Shown here piece after piece: positions 16,095-25,582 of a stretch of DNA of 64,000 nt. The notes below the pieces were generated by a model. It was not told the origin of the DNA. It worked only from the letters and a program-made list of their open reading frames with translations, and made no database searches. How positions within the stretch are numbered: position 1 is the stretch's first letter; each line of letters starts with the position of its first letter. This DNA comes from Burkholderiales bacterium (GTDB taxonomy: Bacteria; Pseudomonadota; Gammaproteobacteria; Burkholderiales; Burkholderiaceae_C), in NCBI GenBank assembly GCA_016191525.1, contig JACPOK010000014.1:434001-498000 (forward strand). Direction: 5' to 3'. The translations under genes and the position numbers were made by a program.

Positions 16095-19000
16095 ATGCCC
16101 CAGTTCACTTCCCACCAGCTTGAGCAACTCGTCATTCTCGCCACCGGCAGCGGCGCCTCCGCCGCCACGCTCGCCGCGCTCGGCAGCGTGCCGGACGGGG
16201 CCCTCACAGGCGTTGTCGACCGGTTCCTGTCGTCTGTTGCGGCCGGCACCGGCGCCACCAAGACATTCCAGCAGGTCGTACGCAACGGCCTGGGCGTGGC
16301 GCTGAGCGATGCCCAGGCCGCGTCACTGGTTTCCGAGCTCGCGAAGGCGGGCGTCGACAGCTGGGGCAAGATCGTCCAGCTGCTCATCGACAAGCAGGGA
16401 GGCGTGTTCGACGTGCTCGATGCCAGGGCCGACGCGGGCCTGGCCTTCAATTCGGCGCTGGCGGCATCGGGCAAGAGCGCGTTTTTTGACCGCGCCGCCG
16501 TGGCCGCCGCCGTGGGCGGCCTGCTGCAGACCATCGGCACCTCCGCGTCGTCGGCAGCGGCCGCGAATGACGGCCTGACAGCGCTGGCGGGGCGGCTCAC
16601 AAAGGCGGGCATCATGGGGAGCGTCGTGGACGGCTACGTGGCCGGCGCCACGGTCTTCGCGGACGCGAACGGCAACCACCAACTCGATGCGGGGGAGTGG
16701 TCCACACGCACCGACGCCAGCGGGAACTTCGTCCTTTCCGGTGACGTTACCGGAACACTGGTCGCCTCGGGCGGCACGGACCTGCAGACCGGCAAGGCCT
16801 TTGGAGGCATGCTCACGGCGCTGCCGGGCGGCTCGCTGCTTAACCCGGTCACCACCATGATCGAAGCCATGGTAAGCAGCGGCGGTGCGGCGACGGTGGA
16901 GCAGGCCATCGCCAAGGTCGCGGTGGCCCTGAACCTGCCTTCGGGCGTGAACCCCCTGACCTACGACCCGCTGGCCGTTCTGGCCAACGGGCAAGCCAGT
17001 GCAAGCGCGAAGGCCGCCGCGCTCGCTTACCAGCAGACGAACGAAAAGATCGTCGCGATCGTCGGCAGCTTCACTCCGGCGGAGGCAATCCTGACGCTGG
17101 CGAAAACGCTTTCCACCAGCACTTCCGCCGTCGATCTGGGTGCCCTGGCGACCGCGGCCGCAACCGCGACAGCGACCGCCATTGCAACCGAGAACGCGTA
17201 CATATCCGAGCTCGCGATCGTGGCTGCGTACAACAGCACGAAACCGACGCTCACCATCAGCAGTTCCAGGGACGTGCTGCACGCCGGCGAGACCTCCACC
17301 ATCACCTTCACGTTCACCAAGGACCCGGGCAACAGCTTTGTGGACGGCGACATCAGCGTGACCGGCGGCACACTTACCGCCCTGTCCGGCACCGGCGCGG
17401 TGCGCACCGCCACCTTCACCGCCTCGGCGGTGACCCAGCTCAACGCCGGGGCGCACATCAAGGTGGATCCCTCGTCGTTCCAGGATGCGTCGGGCAACCT
17501 CGGCGCCTCCAATGGCGACCCGGCGCTGCATATCGGCACGGCATTCACGCCGGTCCTGTTCGTCGGCAACAGCGCGACCTTCGGCCGTGTCGACCCGGTG
17601 CTGACCTACGACACATACAACGCCACCACCAACCCGGGCGGCGTGCATGACCTCACGTCTTCCGATCGCGGCGGCACCTTCACCAACCTGAACGGCTCGA
17701 ACCTCTACGAGCCGCACAACTGGGGTGGCGTGCCCGGCCTGGTCGACAGGTTCGCCGACCAGGTGGGGCTGACCTGGGACGTGTCGATCTCCGCGCGCAA
17801 CGCGGCCACGCTGTCCGGCCAATACAGGAACTCCTCGCCCGCCGGCTGGGACCTGCGCGGCAACATCGCCAGCGCGAAGTGGGACATCGTGGTGCTGCAG
17901 GACCAGACCGACGAGCCGCTGCCCGGCGGCACAGGCTCGATCACGTTCGCGGCCGGCAGTGCCACGGCAAGCCTGATCGTCACGCCGCGCAGCGACACCT
18001 CCGTGGAGAACGACGAGACGCTGGCGCTCACGCTCGCCACCGGCACGGGCTACCGGGTGGGCACCAGCAGCGCCGTCAGCACGAGCATCCTGAACGACGA
18101 TCCCACAGCGCCGGCAAACAATCCGGCCCTGCCGACGGTAACCCTGGCAACGTCGGGCTCGGTGCTGGAAGACGGGCACACCAACCTCGTTTTCACCTTC
18201 ACCCGCACGGGGTCGACGGCCGGCGCCCTGACGGTAAGCTTCACGCCCACGCGCGACGGCAGCCAGCCGTCGGTTGCGTCCCCCCTGGCGGCCACGGGCG
18301 ACGTCGAGCTCTACAGCTCCACCACCTTCAACCCGGTTGCGGTCGGAACGTCCGGCAGTTCCGCGCGCTTTTCCGCCGGTGCCACCGGCTTCGCGCTGGA
18401 CACCAATACGGGCGCCAACACCACGACCGGCAGCATATCCTTCAACAACCCCAGCACCATCGTGATCCCGGCGGGCCAGGCCTCGGCCAGCGTCACCTAC
18501 GATCCGAGGGCCGATGCCGTCGTGGAGGTGGACGAGTCGATCCGGTTCACCCTGGGTACCAGCGCCAACTACAACGTCGGCACGCAGGGCGCGGTCACCG
18601 GCACCATCCTCAACGACGACTTCGCCGCGGGCACGGACACCAGCCTGCCGAACATCACCCTCGGCCTCGCCTCGGCCGCCGGCGTGTACGAGAGCGCCGG
18701 CCAGAACCTGGTGTACACGTTCACGCGAAGCGGCAGCACCAGCGGAGCGCTGACCGTCAACTTCACCGAGAGCGGCACCGCCACGTACTTCTCCAGCAGC
18801 CCCACGCAGTCGGACTTCAGCCTGTCCACGACGGGTGCCACGGGCTCGTCGCTGGTGACCACCGGGGGCGCCAATGCCGACACCGCAAGCCTGACGACGT
18901 ACGCGAACCTGATCGCGAACTACATTCACACCGGCGCGGCCGACAGCACCACGATCGCCGGCACGACCATTGCCGCCAACGCCAATGCGAGCACGCAGAC

Positions 19001-19865
19001 AGACATCTATCTTTACTCGACGTGGGCGCGGCCGGACATGATCGTCGGCAACTTCGACATGGTTACCAGCAAGGTGGTGCAGCCCGACGGCTCCAACGGC
19101 GGCACCGGTGCCATCACGCAAACGACAACGCAAGGCGCGGGCTACTACCTGCGCCTGGAGGACATGAGCACGGACCTCACCAACGCGTACAACGCGCTGG
19201 CCACGGCCAACAGCCAGTTCAAGGGCGTGGCCGCCGTCAGCACCGCTTTCATGAACGCCGTGGTGCAGGGCCTCTCCATCCGCGACCCGTACACCGAAAC
19301 GGCCGGTGCCGGCAAGATCAACCTGTGGTTCGACGACAACCTGCACGCCAGCAAGTATGGTTCGTACCTGGCCGGCCTCACGCTGTTCCAGACACTCACA
19401 GGCCTCGATTCCCAGGTGCTGGGCGCGAGCGACGTGGTGGCACGCAACCTGGGTGTCGACTCCACCACCGCCGTCGCGCTGCAGAAGGTCGCTTCGGCCA
19501 CCGCCGGCTTCGACGCCTCGCTGCGCTGGACGTCACCCGGGCGCGTGGCCGACCTGGGCGGCACCAACGCGGCCGTGACGCTGGCCACCGCGGGCGCCTA
19601 CAGCTTTGTTGATCCGGCAGTGACCCAGCACACCGTATCGGTGCAGGCGCGGGCCGGTGCGCTTGGCACCCTCACGGCCGCGGTGCGGTCCGACGGCAAC
19701 ATGGGCGAAGTGAACTGGCTCTACAAGGTCGGCAACCAGGTGATCGACCCGCTGCTGGGAGGCGGCGTGCAGCGGACCGATACGTTCGACGTGCTGCTGA
19801 GTGATGGAGCGGGCCACAGCCTGACGAACACCGTGGTAGTCACGCTGGTGGGAACGACCGCCTGA
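16095..19865 (+). CDS. Large secreted protein: Ig-like and Calx-beta modules inserted in an SGNH-hydrolase-like domain
   Basis: A 1256-residue Ser/Thr/Ala-rich protein with no Sec signal, so type I secretion is possible. In order: an unknown N-terminal region (1-170); a Cna-B/SdrD-like module (VDGYVAGATVFADANG, about 176-230); an Ig-like domain (about 383-475); an SGNH block I-like motif LFVGNSATF (Ser 493); WDIVVLQDQTDEPLP (596-610); a half Calx-beta repeat, one full repeat and another half repeat, the complete ends marked by ILNDD (about 611-925); then YANLIANYIH, YLYSTWARP and FDDNLHASKYGSYLAG (Asp 1081, His 1084), which resemble the rest of a DUF4886-type SGNH hydrolase; and a VCBS-like C-terminal domain. 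ATG follows GAAGG. The enzyme assignment is inferred from motifs. Confidence 0.75.
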   Translation: MPQFTSHQLEQLVILATGSGASAATLAALGSVPDGALTGVVDRFLSSVAAGTGATKTFQQVVRNGLGVALSDAQAASLVSELAKAGVDSWGKIVQLLIDKQGGVFDVLDARADAGLAFNSALAASGKSAFFDRAAVAAAVGGLLQTIGTSASSAAAANDGLTALAGRLTKAGIMGSVVDGYVAGATVFADANGNHQLDAGEWSTRTDASGNFVLSGDVTGTLVASGGTDLQTGKAFGGMLTALPGGSLLNPVTTMIEAMVSSGGAATVEQAIAKVAVALNLPSGVNPLTYDPLAVLANGQASASAKAAALAYQQTNEKIVAIVGSFTPAEAILTLAKTLSTSTSAVDLGALATAAATATATAIATENAYISELAIVAAYNSTKPTLTISSSRDVLHAGETSTITFTFTKDPGNSFVDGDISVTGGTLTALSGTGAVRTATFTASAVTQLNAGAHIKVDPSSFQDASGNLGASNGDPALHIGTAFTPVLFVGNSATFGRVDPVLTYDTYNATTNPGGVHDLTSSDRGGTFTNLNGSNLYEPHNWGGVPGLVDRFADQVGLTWDVSISARNAATLSGQYRNSSPAGWDLRGNIASAKWDIVVLQDQTDEPLPGGTGSITFAAGSATASLIVTPRSDTSVENDETLALTLATGTGYRVGTSSAVSTSILNDDPTAPANNPALPTVTLATSGSVLEDGHTNLVFTFTRTGSTAGALTVSFTPTRDGSQPSVASPLAATGDVELYSSTTFNPVAVGTSGSSARFSAGATGFALDTNTGANTTTGSISFNNPSTIVIPAGQASASVTYDPRADAVVEVDESIRFTLGTSANYNVGTQGAVTGTILNDDFAAGTDTSLPNITLGLASAAGVYESAGQNLVYTFTRSGSTSGALTVNFTESGTATYFSSSPTQSDFSLSTTGATGSSLVTTGGANADTASLTTYANLIANYIHTGAADSTTIAGTTIAANANASTQTDIYLYSTWARPDMIVGNFDMVTSKVVQPDGSNGGTGAITQTTTQGAGYYLRLEDMSTDLTNAYNALATANSQFKGVAAVSTAFMNAVVQGLSIRDPYTETAGAGKINLWFDDNLHASKYGSYLAGLTLFQTLTGLDSQVLGASDVVARNLGVDSTTAVALQKVASATAGFDASLRWTSPGRVADLGGTNAAVTLATAGAYSFVDPAVTQHTVSVQARAGALGTLTAAVRSDGNMGEVNWLYKVGNQVIDPLLGGGVQRTDTFDVLLSDGAGHSLTNTVVVTLVGTTA

Positions 19866-19870
19866 TCCGG

Positions 19871-20830
19871 CTAGTTCAGCCGCCCCAGGCGCCGGTTGGC
19901 TGACCACTGGGCGCGGATTTCCCTGGCAAACCAGGCAGCGCTGCCACCGGCGGGCAGGTTGTCCGCGGCGCGCAGGCGCTCCTGGAAGCCGGGTTGCGCG
20001 ATCACCTCGTTGACGATGCCATTGAGCCGCGTGATGCGGTCGTCCGGCGTGCCCGCGGGCGCGAACAGCCCGAACAGCGATGACACATTGGCCGCGGGCA
20101 GGCCAAGCTCGGCAAAGGTGGGCACATCCGGCAACACCGACAGCCGGGCGGGCGCGCCGACGGCAAGCGCCTTGAACCTGCCCTCGCGCACCAGCTGCAG
20201 CTGCTGGGCCGCGACATTGGTGGACAGCAGTTCGAACTCACCGGACAGCGCGTCGTAGATCTGCTGGCCGCCGCCCTTGTAGGGCACGTGCGTGATGTCC
20301 ACCTTCGCGCCCAGCCGCACCTGCTCCAGCACGTTGTGGCCGGCGGTCGCCACGCCCGAGGTGGCCCAGCGCAACGCCCCGGGGTGGTTGCGCGCCTGCG
20401 CCAGCAGGTCGCCGAAGCTGGCGCCGCTGAAGCCCGGCGTTCCCACCAGCAGCACCGGCGTGTACATCACGGCGGCCACCGGCGCGAACTGCTTCAGCGG
20501 GTCGGCCGTCACACGCTCCAGGTGCGGCTTGAGCGTCAGCGGGCTCACCGCGGAGAACGCCAGTGAGTGGCCGTCGGCATCGCTGCGCGCCAGCGCCTGC
20601 ATGCCCAGGCTGCCACCGTCACCGGCGCGGTTGTCCACCAGCACCGCCACCCCCAGCGGCGCGGCCATCCGCAGGGCCAGTTCGCGCGCGATGGCGTCGC
20701 TCACGCCACCCGGCGGATAGACCACCGAGATACGCAGCGGCTTGTGCGGCCAGCCGCCCTGCTGCGCGCGCAGCGGCGCCGCCGCGCAGCCCGCGGCGAG
20801 CACGACGGCGGCGCGGCGCGTGATGTTCAT
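19871..20830 (-). CDS. Bug/TctC-family solute-binding protein
   Basis: A 319-residue periplasmic binding protein. The N-terminus (MNITRRAAVVLAAGCAAAPLRA) is a signal peptide with a twin-arginine pair. Landmarks are PHKPLRISVVYPPGG, VDNRAGDGG, DADGHSLAFSAVSPLTL, THVPYKGGG and LPDVPTFAELGLP. It is a close paralogue of the Bug gene at 4.0-5.0 kb. Its ATG overlaps the stop of the LysR gene (ATGA), so the regulator and binding protein are one transcription unit; this pairing is typical where a LysR regulator controls uptake of its inducer. Three bases separate the stop from that of the large plus-strand gene. Confidence 0.92.
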   Translation of the reverse strand: MNITRRAAVVLAAGCAAAPLRAQQGGWPHKPLRISVVYPPGGVSDAIARELALRMAAPLGVAVLVDNRAGDGGSLGMQALARSDADGHSLAFSAVSPLTLKPHLERVTADPLKQFAPVAAVMYTPVLLVGTPGFSGASFGDLLAQARNHPGALRWATSGVATAGHNVLEQVRLGAKVDITHVPYKGGGQQIYDALSGEFELLSTNVAAQQLQLVREGRFKALAVGAPARLSVLPDVPTFAELGLPAANVSSLFGLFAPAGTPDDRITRLNGIVNEVIAQPGFQERLRAADNLPAGGSAAWFAREIRAQWSANRRLGRLN

Positions 20831-21756
20831 GCGGCCCTGCGTGAGAGCCTGGCTGCGACCTTGCGGGTCAGCGCCACGAAGCTGGCCACCGGCCCGGCCG
20901 AGTCTTCGGCCCGGTACACCAGCGTCAGCGGCGCATCGAGCTTCGCGCTTTCGACCAGCGGCCGGTAAACCACCGCGCCCGCGTGAAGGCCCTGCATGGA
21001 AGCAGGCACGATGGAGATGCCCACGCCGGCGGCGACCAGGTTCAGGTTGGTCATCATCCGTTCCACCTCGGCGGCGATGCGCGGCCGGAAGCCCTGCTGT
21101 TCGCACAGCGCGAGCAGGTTGGCGTACAGGCCCGGCGCGCCCGGCCGCCGCACCAGGATGAGTTGTTCGTCGCGCAGTTCGGCCAGGCTCACGGCCTTCG
21201 GCCGCCGCCCCTTGGGCACCTGCGCAAGGGGATGGTCGGAGGGCACGGCCACCAGCACCGGCTCGCGCAGCAGGGTCTCGAACACCAGGCCTTCGGGTTG
21301 CGCCACCGGCACGCGGATCAGGCCGCAATGCAGCCGGCCGGAAGCCACCAGCTCGGTGATATTGGCCGCGTTGTCCTCGCTGGGCACCAGGCGGATGCCG
21401 GGGAAGGCCTGGCGGCAGGCACGCAATGCGTCCGGCGTGAAGGGGTGGGCCGCGGCCGAGCTGGTGAAGCCGATCTTGAGCATGCCCTGCTCGCCCCGGG
21501 CGATGCGGCCCATGCGGTCTTCCACCGCGGCAACGTCGGACACGATGCGCTGCGCCTCCTCGCGGAACAGCCGGCCGCCGTCGGTCAGCGCCACGCCCTT
21601 GGGGTGGCGCCGGAACAGCGTCATGCCGATGTGCTTTTCCAGCGCGCGGATCTGCAGGCTGAGCGGCGGCTGCTGTATGCCCAGCCGCTCGGCGGCGCGC
21701 GTCACGTGGCCCTCTTCGGCCACGGCCAGGAAATAGCGCAAATGCCGTAATTCCAT
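20827..21756 (-). CDS. LysR-family transcriptional regulator
   Basis: A 309-residue LysR regulator. The N-terminal winged helix-turn-helix is typical (MELRHLRYFLAVAEEGHVTRAAERL ... IRALE, with TLFRR), and the effector-binding periplasmic-protein-like domain follows from about residue 90. It resembles the CatR/BenM-type subgroup (MELRHLRYF start), whose members often sense aromatic or dicarboxylic acids; this is an inference. It is divergent from a lipoprotein hydrolase-porin pair across 110 bp that contain a candidate LysR site, and is co-transcribed with a Bug protein. Confidence 0.93.
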   Translation of the reverse strand: MELRHLRYFLAVAEEGHVTRAAERLGIQQPPLSLQIRALEKHIGMTLFRRHPKGVALTDGGRLFREEAQRIVSDVAAVEDRMGRIARGEQGMLKIGFTSSAAAHPFTPDALRACRQAFPGIRLVPSEDNAANITELVASGRLHCGLIRVPVAQPEGLVFETLLREPVLVAVPSDHPLAQVPKGRRPKAVSLAELRDEQLILVRRPGAPGLYANLLALCEQQGFRPRIAAEVERMMTNLNLVAAGVGISIVPASMQGLHAGAVVYRPLVESAKLDAPLTLVYRAEDSAGPVASFVALTRKVAARLSRRAA

Positions 21757-21781
21757 ATCTTTAAGGTATTGAGATTGAGAT

Positions 21782-21802
21782 CCCAGTATATTTGACGCTG
21801 GG
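21782..21802. promoter_or_regulatory. Candidate LysR-type operator in divergent promoter region
   Basis: CCCAG (21782-21786) and CTGGG (21798-21802) form an inverted repeat with an 11-nt spacer, the geometry expected for a LysR box. A possible plus-strand -35 (TTGACG, 21792-21797) lies inside it, with a weak -10 (TACCGT) 17 bases on. It is placed midway between the LysR gene and the divergent hydrolase-porin genes. Confidence 0.4.
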
Positions 21803-21866
21803 TACGGATTGGCTTACCGTCCGTCCATTCACATTTGCTTTCGAATTTTTCCGGAGCCGCTTTTTC

Positions 21867-23213
21867 ATGCGAATCATTCTGTCCGCCGTTGCCATCGCGG
21901 CCCTGCTCATGGGGTGCGCGTCGCAGGCGCCCGAGCCGGCGGCATCAGTCCGCGCACCGGCGCCGCAAGCCGCCACCTGCCCGCGCGAAGTGCCCACCAG
22001 CGCGCGCTGTTTCACCGGCGAAGACGGGGTGGGTTCGTTCTACTGGATCGCCATTCCCGCCGGCTGGGACAAGCAGGTGCTGGTGATGCATGCGCACGGC
22101 GGGCCCGCCGACACCGGCCCGGCCAAACTGGAGCGCAGCGAGGAGGACCTGAAGCGCTGGGCCGTCACCGTGAAGGCCGGCTATGCCTGGGCCGGCTCGA
22201 CCTACCGGCGCGGCGGCTACGGCGTCACCATGGCCGCGGAAGATACCGAGCGGCTGCGCCAGATCTTCGTGCAGGCCTTCGGCCAGCCGCGCCGCACCCT
22301 GCTGCACGGCCAGAGCTATGGCGGGGCCGTCGCCTCCAAGGCGGCCGAGCTGTTCGCCACGGTGGGCGGCAAGCGCGGCCCCTACGACGGCGTGCTGCTC
22401 ACCAGCGGCGTGCTGGGCGGCGGCACCCAGGCCTACGATTTCCGGCTGGACCTGCGCGTGGTCTACCAGTACATCTGCAAGAACCACCCTCGTGCCGACG
22501 AGCCGCAGTACCCGCTGTGGATGGGCCTGCCCGAAGGCAGCAAGCTCACCCGCGCCGACCTCGCGGCCCGCGTGGACGAATGCACCGGCCTGCGCAAGCC
22601 CGTGGCGCAGCGCACCGAGCAGCAGAAAGCCAACCTGGCCACCATCGCGAAGGTGGTGCGCATTCCCGAGTCTTCGCTGATCAGCCACCTGAACTGGGGC
22701 ACCTGGCTGTTCCATGACCTGGTGCACCTGCGGCTTGCGGGCCGCAACCCGTTCGGCAACGACAAGGTGGTGTACCGCGGCTCCGCCAATGACGCGGCGC
22801 TCAATGCCGGCGTGCTGCGCTACAAGGCCGACCCGCAGGCCATGGCGATGCTGGCCGGCGACAGCGACCCCGCGGGCCGCGTCAACGTGCCGGTGCTGAC
22901 CCTGCATGCGGTGGACGACCCCACGGCTTTCGTGGAGCTGGAGTCGGCCTACCGCGCCATCCTGGAGCGCGCAGGCACCGGCGGCAACCTGGTGCAGACC
23001 TTCAGCGACGAGCACGAACACAGCTACCTGAGCGATCCGCAGTACCCCGCCCTGCTCACCGCCCTCATGGACTGGGTGGACAAGGGCGCCAAGCCCACAC
23101 CGCAGAAAGTGGCGCAGCTTTGCAAGGGCTATGAGGCGGCCTACGCCAACACCTGCAGGCTGCTGCCCGACTACCGGCCACCGCCGCTCGCCGACCGCGT
23201 CGCCCCGCGGTAA
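21867..23213 (+). CDS. Alpha/beta-hydrolase-fold lipoprotein
   Basis: A 448-residue lipoprotein. The signal peptide MRIILSAVAIAALLMGC ends in a lipobox. The protein then has an alpha/beta-hydrolase fold: oxyanion-type HAHGGP, nucleophile elbow HGQSYGG, a candidate acid in LHAVDDPT and a candidate His in DEHEHSYL. Extra cysteines (CPREV, ARCF, ICKN, ECTG, LCKG, NTCR) suggest disulfides and periplasmic or surface exposure. An esterase or peptidase acting on an incoming substrate is plausible. The ATG is chosen because the signal starts there; GGAG lies 11 bases upstream. A porin gene follows 94 bp downstream, suggesting joint uptake and hydrolysis of one compound class. Confidence 0.85.
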   Translation: MRIILSAVAIAALLMGCASQAPEPAASVRAPAPQAATCPREVPTSARCFTGEDGVGSFYWIAIPAGWDKQVLVMHAHGGPADTGPAKLERSEEDLKRWAVTVKAGYAWAGSTYRRGGYGVTMAAEDTERLRQIFVQAFGQPRRTLLHGQSYGGAVASKAAELFATVGGKRGPYDGVLLTSGVLGGGTQAYDFRLDLRVVYQYICKNHPRADEPQYPLWMGLPEGSKLTRADLAARVDECTGLRKPVAQRTEQQKANLATIAKVVRIPESSLISHLNWGTWLFHDLVHLRLAGRNPFGNDKVVYRGSANDAALNAGVLRYKADPQAMAMLAGDSDPAGRVNVPVLTLHAVDDPTAFVELESAYRAILERAGTGGNLVQTFSDEHEHSYLSDPQYPALLTALMDWVDKGAKPTPQKVAQLCKGYEAAYANTCRLLPDYRPPPLADRVAPR

Positions 23214-23307
23214 ACACCCACCCCCATCCCCGCAGAACCGGGCGCGCGAATTGCGCCCCGGGCGGGCGCAGCCCAGCCTTTTTTTAGCAACCACAAGAGG
23301 AGACTCC

Positions 23308-24387
23308 ATGAAACCGCACCACCGCACCCTTGCCATTGCCGCGCTCTGCGCCGCCGGAGGCGCCAGCGCCCAGTCCAGCGTCACCGTGTTCGGCCTGATC
23401 GACCTGTCGTACACCCACCTGAAATCGTCCACCGCGCACGTCACCCAGCTGGCACCCGACGCCAACACCTCCAGCCGCATCGGCTTTCGCGGCACCGAAG
23501 ACCTGGGCGGCGGCATGAAGGCCGGCTTCTGGATCGAGGCGGCCATCGCACCGGACGACGGCGAAGGCGCGGCCACCAACGCCAACAACCAGGGCACGGG
23601 CGTGGGCGCCGCCACCGCCGGCCGCCAGGGCCTGACCTTCGGGCGCAAATCGATCGTCAGCCTGGCAGGCAACTGGGGCGAAGTGCGCCTGGGCCGCGAC
23701 TACACGCCCACCTTCCTGAATCTCACCACCTCGATGCACCCCTTCGGCACCAACGGGGTGAGCAGCTCGCTCATCCTGTTCGGGCCGAAGGCGGCGGGCG
23801 GCACCACGGCGCGCACCAACGTGCGCGCCTCCAACTCCTTCGGCTACGTGCTGCCCGAAACGCTGGGCGGCTTCTACGGCCAGGCCATGTACGCGCTGGG
23901 CGAGAACGCCAGCAACTCGGGCGTCACTGCCGACGACGGCAAATACGGCGGCCTGCGCCTGGGCTACAAGGCCGGCGACCTGAATCTGGCGGCCGCCACC
24001 GGCAAGACCAAGTACTCCACCGGCGACTACACGCAGAGCAATGCCGGCATCAACTACCAGTTCGGCCCCGCGCAGCTGATGTACCTGTGGGGCAGCAACA
24101 AGGTGGGCGTGACGCGCACCACGGCGCAGATGATCGGCACGCAGTGGCGCGTGGGCCCGGGCGAGCTGCGGCTGGCCTACACGCGGGTCAAGGCCAGCGG
24201 CGTGGCCAACGACGCGACGCAGGTGGCCCTGGGCTATGTGTACGAGCTGTCCAAGCGCACCGCGGTCTATGCCAACTACTCGCAGATCCGCAACAAGGGC
24301 GTAGGGACCGGGTACGACGTGGGCATTGCGGCCACCCCGGGCGGCACCACCAAGGGTTACGAGCTGGGCATGCGCCACAGCTTCTGA
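23308..24387 (+). CDS. Gram-negative trimeric porin (Burkholderiales OmpC-like)
   Basis: A 359-residue outer-membrane porin. Signal peptide MKPHHRTLAIAALCAAGGASA, mature start QSSVTVFGLIDLSY, then SSRIGFRGTEDLGGGMKAGF and LTFGRKSIVSLAGNWGEVRLGRDYTP, all hallmarks of Burkholderiales general porins, ending in the C-terminal Phe needed for BAM recognition (MRHSF). It forms a passive channel for small solutes. ATG follows AAGAGGAGA. The gene is downstream of the lipoprotein hydrolase and divergent from LysR-Bug, so its expression may depend on that regulator. Confidence 0.95.
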   Translation: MKPHHRTLAIAALCAAGGASAQSSVTVFGLIDLSYTHLKSSTAHVTQLAPDANTSSRIGFRGTEDLGGGMKAGFWIEAAIAPDDGEGAATNANNQGTGVGAATAGRQGLTFGRKSIVSLAGNWGEVRLGRDYTPTFLNLTTSMHPFGTNGVSSSLILFGPKAAGGTTARTNVRASNSFGYVLPETLGGFYGQAMYALGENASNSGVTADDGKYGGLRLGYKAGDLNLAAATGKTKYSTGDYTQSNAGINYQFGPAQLMYLWGSNKVGVTRTTAQMIGTQWRVGPGELRLAYTRVKASGVANDATQVALGYVYELSKRTAVYANYSQIRNKGVGTGYDVGIAATPGGTTKGYELGMRHSF

Positions 24388-24397
24388 GCACCAAAGC

Positions 24398-24436
24398 GGT
24401 GATGGCCTACAAGCCCTGACAGGCTTGGCCGTCACC
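24398..24436 (+). terminator. Long stem-loop after the porin gene
   Basis: GGTGA-GGCC-CAAGCC (24398-24415) pairs with GGCTTG-GCC-TCACC (24422-24436) around a 6-nt loop, giving a strong interrupted stem starting 11 bp past the porin stop. No T-tract follows, so it may stabilise the porin mRNA 3' end or assist Rho-dependent termination rather than act as a classical intrinsic terminator. Confidence 0.5.
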
Positions 24437-24475
24437 CCGTGCGGCGCGGCCTGCTTAATGTCGGGCATCGCGCCC

Positions 24476-25582
24476 ATGACAAACAAGACCCCCCTCGTCG
24501 CCGCCCTGCTGCTGACCTGCGCCGCCGCCGCCTGGTTCTGGGCCGGCCGCATCGCGCCCGAACCCGAAGGGCCGGTGGTGCTGCACACCCTGCCGGCGCC
24601 CGCCGCGCCACCCGTAACGGCCGCGCCCGCGCCCGGGGCTTCGGCACCGCCCGCCGAGCCGGCCCGCGCCGAGGCGGTGGAAGACGTGGAGATGGCCGAT
24701 ACCGCATCCACCCTGGAGAAAATCCTGCCGCGCCGCTCGATCGGCCATGCCACCGGGCTGGACAAGGTGGAAGACCCGCTGCGGCTGGGCTCCAGCGCCG
24801 CCCTGGTGCTGGAAGCCGTGAGCCGCAAGGTGATCTACAGCAAGAACGAAGCCTCCGTGCTGCCGATCGCCTCCATCACCAAGCTGATGACCGGCCTTGT
24901 CATCGCCGAAGCCCAGCTTCCGATGGAGGCCGACATCACCATCACCGACGAGGACGTGGACACGCTTTTGCACAGCCGCTCGCGCCTGAAGGTGGGCACC
25001 GTGCTGACCCGCGCCGAAGCCCTGCACCTGGCCCTGATGTCCAGCGAAAACCGCGCCGCGCATGCGCTGGGCCGCACATACCCCGCCGGGCTGCAGGCCT
25101 TCGTGGCCGCCATGAATGCCAAGGCCCGGCAGCTGGGCATGGCCAGCACCCACTATGAAGACCCCACCGGCCTGTCCAGCGGCAACCGCTCCAGCGCAAG
25201 TGACCTGGCCACCCTGGTGCTGGCCGCCTCCGGCCATCCCCTGCTGCGCGATGACTCCACCACCGCCGCGCTGCAGGTCCGCCTGGGCAAGCGCACGCTG
25301 CAGTACAACAACTCCAACCGCCTGGTGAAAGACCCGCTATGGGACATCCACCTGCAAAAAACCGGCTATATCGTGGAAGCCGGCCACTGCATGGTGATGC
25401 GCACCCGCCTGGCCGGGCGGGACGTTGTGATGGTGCTTCTGGACGCCGCGAGCAACAGCGTCCGCTCGGCCGATGCGCAGCGGGTGCGCAGCTGGATGGA
25501 CCCGCACGCCCCTGTGGCCCGGGAACCGCGTGAAGAGCGCAAGCCCGCCGGCCGCATCCGCCGGACCTTCTCCAGGCCCTAG
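24476..25582 (+). CDS. pbpG: D-alanyl-D-alanine endopeptidase (PBP7/PbpG family)
   Basis: A 368-residue low-molecular-weight penicillin-binding protein that cleaves cross-links in peptidoglycan. An N-terminal hydrophobic segment (about residues 5-22) is followed by an Ala/Pro-rich linker and the peptidase S11 domain. The active-site motifs are SxxK in ASITKLM, SxN in SSEN and KTG in QKTGYI. The ATG was chosen because the export signal starts at MTNKTPLVAALLL; an ATG six codons upstream is also in frame. The stop shares CTAG with the convergent DedA gene. Confidence 0.92.
   Translation: MTNKTPLVAALLLTCAAAAWFWAGRIAPEPEGPVVLHTLPAPAAPPVTAAPAPGASAPPAEPARAEAVEDVEMADTASTLEKILPRRSIGHATGLDKVEDPLRLGSSAALVLEAVSRKVIYSKNEASVLPIASITKLMTGLVIAEAQLPMEADITITDEDVDTLLHSRSRLKVGTVLTRAEALHLALMSSENRAAHALGRTYPAGLQAFVAAMNAKARQLGMASTHYEDPTGLSSGNRSSASDLATLVLAASGHPLLRDDSTTAALQVRLGKRTLQYNNSNRLVKDPLWDIHLQKTGYIVEAGHCMVMRTRLAGRDVVMVLLDAASNSVRSADAQRVRSWMDPHAPVAREPREERKPAGRIRRTFSRP

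Noticed and set aside
16323-19346. 1007-codon minus-strand open frame over the Calx-beta gene
   Set aside because: Arg/Gly/Val-biased shadow with no start context; the plus strand has clear domain repeats and a ribosome-binding site.
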